A stretch of DNA of 64,000 bases from positions 41,001 to 105,000 of the forward strand of contig JAJFZO010000902.1 in assembly GCA_021397835.1 (NCBI GenBank), written 5' to 3'. Both the position numbers and the translations under genes were made by a program. Positions 49,151 through 57,540 of the stretch are shown piece by piece. The notes beneath the pieces were generated by a model. That model had not been told where the DNA came from, did not search any database, and saw only the letters and a program-made list of their open reading frames with translations. Each line of letters opens with the position of its first letter. Positions within the stretch are counted from its first letter, which is position 1. The DNA is from Moringa oleifera (taxonomy: Eukaryota; Streptophyta; Magnoliopsida; Brassicales; Moringaceae).

Positions 49151-49436
49151 ACTGGGCATTGCAGCCAGCAGTCTGGGGCAGTTGTGCCTCTGCCTGGCCC
49201 ATGGTGCATGCTGGCTGCCCTATCCAGCGCACCTCCAGACACCCCATGGATGCCCTCAGGGTCCACCAGAGCCAGGTGCCACGGCCAAGGCCAGCTTGCC
49301 CATGAAATCAACGCCCACAGCATGTGCTGAGCCTCACAGCGTGCTCGCGGCCGGCTCGCGTGGGGTGCCCTTGGCAAGGCTAGCGCCGTGCCTGCTGGTG
49401 ACTGCTGTGGCACCCCTAGTTTGCACGCTGGGTAGT
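49151..49436 (+). repeat. Decayed Sat2 edge monomers
   Basis: Recognisable Sat2 words appear out of their normal spacing: CTGGCCCATGG followed by GCTGGCTGCC near 49,193, CAGGGTCC near 49,258, GCCGTGCCTGCTGG near 49,387, and GTCAGTCGAGGGGC from 49,434. About one and a half monomers are present with internal deletions and many substitutions, as is usual where a satellite array ends. Confidence 0.65.
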
Positions 49437-52400
49437 CAGTCGAGGGGCAGGGACGAGGGGGCTGGCTCGCATTGGGCGCCCGCGGCTTGGCTGGCGCGCC
49501 CACCGCTGCCGCACACTGGGCGAGCAGCCAATGCCGTGCTTGCTGGGGGCTGCCTGGGCGTGCCACCCGTGCCCAGGGTCCGTGCGACATGGCACCCCTG
49601 GCTCGCACGCTGGGCGAGCAGCCCATGCCGTGCTAGCTGGGGGTTGCCTGGGCGTGCCACCCGTGCCTACGGTCCGTGCGATGTGGCACCCTTGGCTCGC
49701 ATGCTGGGCAGTCAGTCGAGGGGCAGGGACGAGGGGGCTGGCTCGCGATGGGCTCTCGCAGCCTGGCTGGCGCTCCCACCGCTGTCACACGTTGGGCGAG
49801 CAGCCCATGCCATGCCAGCTGGGGGCTGCCTGGGCGTGCCACCCGTGCCTAGGGTCCGTGCGATGTGGCACCCTTGGCTCGCACATTGGGCAGTCAGTCG
49901 AGGGGCAGGGACGAGGGGGCTGGCTCGCGATGGGCTCCCGCAGCCTGGCTAGCGTTCCCATCGCTGCCTCAAGATAGGCGAGCAGCCCATGCCATGCTTG
50001 CTGGGGGCTGCCTGGGTGTGCCAACCGTGCCCAGGGTCCGTGCGACGCGTCCCCTCTGGCTCGCTCGCCGGGCACTAAGTTGAGGGACAGGAACGAGGGG
50101 GTTAGCTCGCGATGGGCGCCTGTGGCCTGCCTGGCACGCCCACTGCTGCTGAACGCTGGGCACTTGGCCCATGCCGTGCCTTCTAGGGTCCGCCTGGGTT
50201 TGCCTCCTGCGCCCAAAGTCCATGCAATGCGGCTCCCTTGGCTCGCTCGCTGGGCACTAAGTCTAGGGACAGGGACGAGGGGACTGGCTCGCGCTGGGCG
50301 CCCGTTGCCTGGCTGGCGCTCCCATCACTGTCGCATGCTGGGCACTTGGCCCATGCTATGCCTGCTGGGGGCTGCTGGGGCATGCCTCCCGTGCCCAGGG
50401 TCCTTGCGACGCGGGTCCACTGGTGCGCCGCTGGGCACTAAGTTGAGGGACAGGGACGAGGGTGCTGGCTCGCGCTGGGTGCCCGTTGCCTGGCTGGCGC
50501 GCCCACCTCTACAACACGCTGGGCACTTGGCCCATGCTGTGCCAGCTGGGGGCTGCCTGGGCGTGCCACCCGTGCCTAGGGTCTGTGCGACGCGGCGGCT
50601 GGCTCGCCGGGCACTAAGTCGAGGGACAGGAACGAGGGGGTTAGCTCGCGATGGGCGCCTGTGGCCTGCCTGGCACGCCCACCGCTACTAAACGCTGGGC
50701 ACTTGGCCCATGTCGTGCCTTCTAGGGTCCGCCTGGGTTTGCCTCCCGTGCCCAGAGTCCGTGCGATGCGGCTCCCCTGGCTCGCTCGCTGGGCACTAAG
50801 TCTAGGGACAGGGACGAGGGGACTGGCACGCGCTGGGCACCCGTTGCCTGGCTGGCGCTCCCATCACTGCCGCATGCTGGGCACTTGGCCCATGCTATGC
50901 CTGCTGGGGGCTGCTGGGGCATGCCTCCCGTGCCCAGGGTCCTTGCGATGCGGATCCACTGGTGTGCTCGCTGGGCACTAAGTTGAGGGACAGGGACGAG
51001 GGGGCTGGCTCGCGCTGGGTGCCCATGGCCTGGCTGGCGCGCCCACCTCTACAACACGCTGGGCACTTGGCCCATGCCGTGCCTGCTGGGGGCTGCCGGG
51101 GCATCCCTCCCGTGCCCAGGGTCCGTGCGATGAAGCTCCCCTGGCTCGCTCGCTGGGCACTTAGTCGAGGGACAGGGACTAGGGGGCTGGCTCGCGATGG
51201 GCGCCTGTTGCCTGGCTGGCGCGCCCACCGCTGCTGCACACTGGGCACTTGGCCCATGCCGTTCCGTCTGGGGGCTGCCGGGACATGCCTCCCGTGCCCA
51301 GGGTCCATGCGACGCGGCTCCCCTGGCTCGCCCGCTAGGCACTTAATCGACGGATAGGCAGGAGGGGGCTGGCTCGCGATGGGCGCCTCTGGCCTGGCTG
51401 GCGTGCCCTCCTCTACCTCACGCTGGGCACTTGGCCCATGTCGTACCTGCTGGGGGCTGCCTGGACATGCCTCCCGTGCCCAGAGTCCATGTGACGCGGC
51501 TCCCCTGGCTCGTTCACTAGGCACTTAGTCGAGGGACAGGGACGAGGGGGCTAGCTCGCGATGGGCGCCTGTGGCATTGCTGGCGCACTGACCTCTACCG
51601 AACGATGGGCACTTGGCCAATGCCGTGCCTGCTGGGGGCTGCCGGGGCATGCCTCCCGTGCCCAGGGTCCATGCGACGTAGCTCCCCTGGCTCGCTCGCT
51701 GGGCACATAGTCGAGGGACAGGGACCAGGGGCTGGCTCGAGATGGGCGACTGTGGCCTGGCTGGAGCGCTGACCGTTGCGGCATGCTGGGCACTTGACCC
51801 ATGCCGTGCCTGCTAGGCGGTGCCGGGACATGCCTCCCGTGCCCAGGGTCCGTGTAACACGGCTCCCTTGGCTCACTCACTAGGCACTTAGTCGAGGGAC
51901 AGGCATGAGGGGGATGGCTCGCGATGGGCGCCTGTGGCCTGGCTGGGCACTTGGCCCATGTCGTACCTACTGGGGGCTGCCTGGGCATGCCTCCCGTGCC
52001 CAGAGACTATGTGACGCGGCTCCCCTGGCTCGCTCGCTAGGCACTAAGTCGAGGTACAGGGACGAGGGGGCTGGCTCGTGATGGGGGCCTGTGGCCTCGC
52101 TGGCGCACCCACTGCTGCCGCACGCTGGGCACTTGGCCCATTCTGTGCCTGCTGGGGGCTGCCGAGGAAGGCCTCCCTAGGCCAGGGTCCGTACGACGTG
52201 GCTCCCCTGGCTCGCTCGCTGGGCACTTAGTCGAGGGACAAGGACGAGGGGGCTGGCTCGCGATGGGCGCCTGTGCTATGCCTGCTGGGGGTTGCCGGGG
52301 CATGCCTCCAGTGTCCAGTGTCCGTGCGACGCCTCTCCCCTGGCTCGTCGCTGGGCACTTAGTTGAGGGACTGGGACGAGGGGCTGGCTCACGATGGGAG

Positions 52401-52549
52401 CCTATGGCCTGGCTGGTGCGCCCACCGCTGCAGCACGCTGGTCACTTGGGCCATGCTGTGCCTACTGGGGGCTGCCTGGGCATGCCTCCCGTGCCCAGTG
52501 TCCGTGAGATGTGGCTCCCCTGGCTCACTCACTGGGTAGTGCTTTACTG
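49437..52549 (+). repeat. Sat2: ~181-bp GC-rich tandem satellite, left arm (~17 monomers)
   Basis: The motif GAGGGACAGGGACGAGGGGG and its variants recur every 178-182 bp in one orientation. Each monomer continues through GGCTGGCTCGCGATGGGCGCC, GCCCACCGCTGCCGCACGC, TGGGCACTTGGCCCATGCC, GCTGGGGGCTGCCTGGGC, CCCGTGCCCAGGGTCC and CCCCTGGCTCGCTCGCTGGG. The first monomers (to about 50,030) are a variant with CGAGCAGCCCATGCC and GTCAGTCGAGGGGC. The arm ends as a degenerate half-monomer grading into ribosomal spacer at about 52,550. Long open frames cross it but follow the repeat period and are not genes. Confidence 0.95.
50040..51119 (+). repeat. Sat2 three-monomer higher-order repeat (~540 bp, two units)
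   Basis: Three private markers recur in order at an offset of 539-540 bp: GGGGGTTAGCTCGCG (about 50,097 and 50,637), TTCTAGGGTCCGCCTGGG (50,181 and 50,720), and CTCTACAACACGC (50,507 and 51,047). Confidence 0.85.
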
Positions 52550-52776
52550 AGTGACAGCATCGAGGGATAAGTTTCTGTTAGATATATGTATTTTTTATTG
52601 CAGTAACACTTGGTTCTCCAATGCTTCCCGATATGTTACCAGTTTCTCATTCTCTACAAGCCTAAAGGACTTGCTTCTTTTTTTAGGCCATTAACTTGAG
52701 GGACCGTTTTTGACCTCGTGGCATCAATTTTCGAAAAGAGAGGGACAATTGTTATGGGGGTTCAGGAGGGGGGGGG
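52550..52776 (-). other. Probable rDNA 3' external/intergenic spacer start
   Basis: Read on the minus strand, this 227-bp stretch begins at the 3' end of the 25S/28S pseudogene with a C-rich run (the nine-G run at 52,768-52,776 on the plus strand) and leads into Sat2. It is less GC-rich than Sat2 and unlike the spacer at 48.8-49.1 kb. Its last part (about 52,537-52,575) still resembles a degenerate Sat2 half-monomer, with GTGACAGCATCGAGGGA where Sat2 has GAGGGACAGGGACGAGGGG. The position immediately after the mature rRNA end is what identifies it; I have no independent match for the spacer itself. Confidence 0.7.
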
Positions 52777-53029
52777 AGGGACGAATCGAAGCGACAAAGG
52801 GCTGAATCTCAGTGGATTGTGGCAGCAAGGCCACTTTGCCACTTACAATAGCCCGTTGCGTATTTAAGTCATCTGCAAATGATTCTACTCGTCGCTCGGT
52901 AGGAATCACACTTCAAGGCAACCCGCGAGGCTTCTCCGCCACGCGAGCTTGGCCAATGACACGTGCCTTTGGGGGCCTGGAGGCCCCTACTGCAGTCGGC
53001 TATTGGGCGACGGGCGCATGCATCGCTTC
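52777..53029 (-). rRNA. 25S/28S rRNA 3'-terminal fragment (last ~250 nt), non-functional
   Basis: Landmarks in rRNA order are GAAGCGATGCATGCGCCCG, CCCCAAAGGCACGTGTC, TTGCCTTGAAGTG, ACCGAGCGACGAGTAGAATC, TTTGCAGATGACTTAAATACG, TATTGTAAGTGGCAAAGTGG, CCTTGCTGCCACAATCCACTG and AGATTCAGCCCTTTGTCGC, ending CGATTCGTCCCTCC. This is the 3' end of land-plant 25S/28S rRNA, downstream of the sarcin-ricin region, which is itself missing. Several CpG sites of the consensus are TpG or CpA. Confidence 0.95.
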
Positions 53030-53038
53030 CCTCCCGAA

Positions 53039-53094
<56 letters not shown>

Positions 53095-53404
53095 CACTTG
53101 TTCGTTATTGGTCTCTCGCCCGTATTTAGCCTTGGACGAAATTTACCGCCCTATTGGGGCTGCATTCCCAAACAACCTGACTCGTCGACAGCGCCTCGTG
53201 GTGCGATAGGGTCCAGGCAAGACGGGGCTCTTACCCTCTCCGGCGCCCTTTTCCAGGGGACTTGGGCCCCGGTCCATCGCTGAGGATGCTTCTCCAGACT
53301 ACAATTCGGGCACCCAGGGCGCTCGATTTTCAAGCAGGGCTTTTCCCGGTTCGCTCGCCATTACTAGAGGAATCCTTGTTAGTTTCATTTCCTCCGCTTA
53401 TTGA
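53024..53404 (-). rRNA. 25S/28S rRNA 5' fragment (about nt 40-420), non-functional
   Basis: Recognisable landmarks in rRNA order are GAACCGGGAAAAGCCC, AATTGTAGTCTGGAGAAGC, GGCGCCGGAGAGGGTAAGAG, CGCACCACGAGGCGCTGTC, TTGTTTGGGAATGCAGCCC, GGGCGGTAAATTTCGTCC, CGAGGGAAAGATGAAAAGG and CAAAGAGTGCTTGAAATT. This covers the conserved core around the D1 region up to the start of D2. The 5' boundary is abrupt: GCGCCC of a Sat2 monomer follows directly at 53,405. Confidence 0.95.
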
Positions 53405-56119
53405 GCGCCCTCCGCTGCCGCACGCTAGGCACTTGGGCCATGACGTGCCTGCTGGGGGCTGCCTGGGCTTGCCTCCTGTGCCCAGATTTTGTGCGACGGG
53501 GCTCCCCTGGCTCGCTCGCTGGGCACTAAGTCGAGGGACAGGGACGAGGGGGCTGGCTCGAGATGGGCGCCCGTGGCCTGGCTGACGCGCCGACCTCTAC
53601 TGCATGCTGGGCACTTAGCCCATACCGTGCCTGCTGGGGGCTGCCTGGGCGTGCCACCCGTGCCCAGGGTCCTGGTGACGCGGCCCCCCTGGCTCGCTCG
53701 CTGAGCACTTAGTCGAGGAACAGGAACGTGGGGCTGGCTCGCGACGGGCACTTAGTCAAGGGACTGGGACGAGGGGGTTCGTTCGCGATGGGCGCCTGTG
53801 GCCTCGCTGGAGCGCTCACCGCTTCCGCACGCTGAACACTTGGCCCATGCCATGCCTGCTGGGGGCTGCCTAGGAATGCCTCCCGTGTCTAGGGTCCATG
53901 CGACGCGGCTCCCCTGGCTCGCTCGCTGGGCACTAAGTCGAGGGACAGGGACGAAGGGTCTGGCTCATGATCGGCGCCTGTGGCCTCGCTGGTGCGCCCA
54001 CTGCTACCACACGCTGGGCACTTGGCCCATGCCGTGCCTGCAGGGGGCTGCCTGGACATGCCTCCCGTGCCCAGGGTCCGTGCGACGCGGCTCCTCTGGC
54101 TCCCTCGCTGGGCACTAAGTCGAGGGAATGGGACGAGGGGGCTTGCTTATGATGGGCGCTTGTGGCCTCGTTGGCGCGTCTACCGCTGCCGCATGCTGGG
54201 CACTTGGCCCATGCCGTGCCTGCTGGGGGATGCAGGGGCATGCCTCCCGTTCCCAGGGTCAACACGACACGGCTCCCCTGGCTCGCTCGCTGGGCACTTA
54301 GTCGAGGGATAGGGACGAGGGGGCTGGCTCGCGACGGGCGCATGTGGCCTGGCTGGCACGCCCTCCTCTGCCACACGCTGGGAACTTGGCCCATGCCATC
54401 CCTGCTGGGTTCTGCCTTGGCATGCCTCCTGTGCCCAGATTTCGTGCGACGCGGCTCCTCTGGCTCGCTCACTGGGCACTATGTCGAGGGACAGGGACGA
54501 GGGGGCTGGCTCGCGATGGGCGCCCATGGCCTGGCTGGAGCGCCGACCTCTACCGCACGCTAGGCACTTGGCCCATGCCGTGCGATGCGGCTCCCCTGGC
54601 TCGCTCGCTAGGCACTAAGTCGAGGGACAGGGACGAGGGGGCTGGCTCATAATGGGCGCCTGTGGCCTCGCTGGCGCTCCCACCGCTGCCAAATGCTGGG
54701 CACTTGGCCCACGCTGTGCCTTCCTGGGGATGCCAGGGCATGCCTCCCATTCCCAGGGTCCATGCGATGTGGCTCTCCTGGCTCGCTTGCTGGGCACTTA
54801 GTCGAGGGACAGGGACGAGGGGGCTGGCCGCGAGGGGCACCATTGGCCTTGCTGGAGCGCCCACCGCTGCCGCACGCTGGGAACTTGGCCCATGCTGTGC
54901 CTGCTGGGGGCTGCCTGGGCTTGCCTCCTGTGCCCAGGGTCCATGAGACGCGGCTCCCCTGGCTCGCTCACTGGGCACTTAGTCGAGGGACAGGGACGAG
55001 GTGGCTGGCTCGCGATGGGTGCCTGTGGCCTGGCTAGTGTGCCCTCGTCTGCCGCACGCTGGGCACTTGTTCCGTGCCATACCTGCTGGAGGCTGCCAAG
55101 GCATGCCTCTCGTGCCCAGGGTCCGTGCGACGCGGCTCCCCTGGCTCGTTCACTGGGCACTAAGTCGAGGGACAGGGACGAGGGGGCTGGCTCCCGATGG
55201 ACGCCTTTGGCCTCGCTGGAGTGCCCACCGCTGCCGCACACTGGGAACTTGGCCCATGCCGTGCGTGCTGGGGGCTGCGTGGGCATGCTCGCTGTGGGCA
55301 TGCTCGCTGTGCCAAGGGTCCATGCGACGAGGATCCCCTGGCTTGCTCGCTGGGCACTAAGTCGAGGGACTGGGACCAGGGGTCTGGCTTGTGATGGGCG
55401 CCTGTGGGCTCGCTGGCACGCCCACTGCTGCCTCACACTTGGCACTTTGCCCATGCCGTGCCTACTGGGGGCAGCCTGGGCATGCCTCCCGTGCACAGGG
55501 TCTGTGCGACACGGTTCCCCTGGCTCGGTCGCTGGGCACTAAGTTGAGGGACAGGGATGAGGTGTCTGGCTCGCGATGGGCGCCCATGGCATGGCTGGCG
55601 CGCCGACCTCTACCGCACGCTGGGCACTTGGCCCATGCCATCCCTACTGGGGCATGCCAACGCATGCCTCTCATTCCCATGCCGTGCGACATGGCTCCCC
55701 TGGTTCACTCACTGGGCACTAAGTAGAGGGACAAGGACGAGGGGGCTGGCTCGTGATGGGCGCATTTGGCCTCGCTGGATCGCCCACCGCTGCCGCACGC
55801 TGGGAACTTGGCCCATGCCGTGCCTGCTGGGGGCTGCCTGGGCATGCCTCCTGTGCCCAGGGTCCATGCAACGTGGCTCCCCTGGCTCGCTCGCTGGGCA
55901 CTTAGTCGAAGGACAGGGACGAGGGGGCTGGCACGCGAAGGGCGCCTTTGGCCTCGCTGGAGCGCCCACCGCTGCCGCATGCTGGGAACTTGGCCCATGC
56001 TGTGCCGACTGGGGGCTGCCTGGGCATGCCTCATGTGCCCAGGGTCCATGCGACGCGGCTCCCCTGGCTCGCTCGCTGGGCACTTAGTCGAGGGACAGGG
56101 ACGAGGCGGCTGGCTCGTG

Positions 56120-57540
56120 ATGGGCGCCTGTGGCCTGGCTGGCACGCCCTCCTCTGCCGCAAGCTGGGCACTTGGCCCATGCCCTGCCTGATGGGGGCTG
56201 CCAGAGCATTCCTCCCATGCCAAGGGTCCGTGCGAAGCGGCTCCCCTGGCTAGCTCGCTGGGCACTAAGTCGAGGGAATGGGACGAAGGGGTGGCTCGCG
56301 ATGGGCGCCTTTGGCCTCGCTGGAGCGCCCACCGCTGCCGCACGCTGGGAACTTGACCCATGCCGTGCCTGCTGGGGGCTGCCTGGGCATGCCTCCTGTG
56401 CCTAGGGTTCATGCGATGTGGCTCCCCTGGCTCGCTCGCTGGGCATTAAGTCGAGGGACAGGGACCAAGGGTCTGGCTTGTGATGGCGCCTGCAGGCTCG
56501 CTGGCGCTTCCACTGCTGCCACATGCTGGGCACGTGCCCTCTTCCGTTCCTGCTGGGGGCTGCCTGGCCATGCCTCCCGTGCCCAGGGTCCGTGCGACGC
56601 GGCTCCCCTGGCTCCCTCGCTGGGCACTAAGTCGAGGGACAAGGACGAGGGGGCTGGCTCATGATGGGCGCCTGTGGCCTCGCTGGAGCGCCCACCGCTG
56701 CTGCACGCTAGGAACTTGGCCCATGCCGTGCCTGCTGGGGATGCCTGGGCATGCCTCCTGTGCCCAGGGTCCATGCGACGTGGCTCCCCTGGCTCGTTCG
56801 CTGGGCACTTAGTCGAGGGACAGGGACGAGGGGGCTGGCACGCGAAGTGCGCCTTTGGCCTCGCTCGAGAGCCCACCTCTGCTTCACGCTGGGCACTTGG
56901 CCCATGCTGTGCCTGCTGGGGGCTGCCAGGGCATGCCTCCCGTGCCAAGGGTCCGTGTGAAGCGGCTCCCCTGGCTAGCTCGCTGGGCACTAAGTCGAGG
57001 GACAGGCACGAGGGGGTGGCTCGCGATGGGCGCCTTTGGCCTCGCTGGAGCGCCCACCGCTGCCGCACGCTGGGAACTTGGCCCATGCCGTGCCTGCTGG
57101 GGGCTGCCTGGGCATGCCTCCCGTGCCTAGGATCCATGCGACGTGGCTCCCCTGGCTCGCTCGCTGGGCACTAATTCGAGGGACAGGGACTAAGGGTCTG
57201 GCTTGTGATGGGCTCCTACGGGCTCGCTGGCGCGCCCACTGCTGCCGCATGCTGGGCACGTCCCCTCTGCCGTTCCCGCTGGGGGCTGCCTGGGCATGCC
57301 TCCCATGCCCAGGGTCCGTGCGACACGGCTCCCCTGGCTCGGTCGCTGGGCACTAAGTCGAGGGACAGGGACGAGGGGGCTGGCTCGCGATAGGCGCCTG
57401 TGGCCTTGCTGGCTCGCCCTGCTCTGCCGCACGCTGGGTACTTGGCCCATGCCGTGCCTGCTGGGGACTTCCTGGGCATGCCTCCCGTGCCCGGAGTCCA
57501 TGCGACGTTGCTCCCCTGTCTCGCTTGCTGGGCACTAAGT
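56120..57540 (+). repeat. Sat2 four-monomer higher-order repeat (~725 bp, two units)
   Basis: Three markers recur in order at exactly 725 bp: GAAGCGGCTCCCCTGGCTAG (about 56,234 and 56,959), GTGGCTCGCGATGGGCGCC with a local shortening before it (56,291 and 57,016), and the unusual GGGCACGT with CCTCT (56,528 and 57,253). The first marker appears again near 58,959, eleven monomers further on. Confidence 0.82.

Larger units (their letters stand above)
52777..53404 (-). pseudogene. Internally deleted 25S/28S (LSU) rRNA pseudogene
   Basis: On the minus strand the sequence opens with the strongly conserved TCAATAAGCGGAGGAAA near the 5' end of plant 25S/28S rRNA and follows it for about 380 nt. It then switches directly to the last ~250 nt of the same rRNA and ends at the normal 3' terminus. 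About 2.7 kb of the usual ~3.4 kb gene is missing, as are roughly the first 40 nt, 5.8S and both internal spacers. The join lies in CGCTTC at 53,024-53,029 (GAAGCG on the rRNA strand), which occurs at both break sites in intact plant rRNA. Many differences from the plant consensus are C-to-T or G-to-A, as expected of a methylated, non-functional copy. It cannot make a working ribosomal subunit. Confidence 0.95.

Noticed and set aside
49182..49977. Overlapping open frames at the left edge of Sat2, possibly a gene next to the spacer
   Set aside because: They lie wholly in decayed and variant Sat2 monomers and show only repeat-derived composition.
52550..52776. Pol I promoter or terminator in the rDNA spacer (TATATG near 52,583; C-rich run at the 28S end)
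   Set aside because: The TATA-like word is isolated and lies only ~200 bp past the rRNA end, with no plant pol I start consensus. The C-run may be simple spacer sequence.
52777..53404. A functional 25S/28S rRNA gene
   Set aside because: About 2.7 kb of the molecule, including the catalytic and sarcin-ricin regions, is absent, along with 5.8S and the internal spacers.
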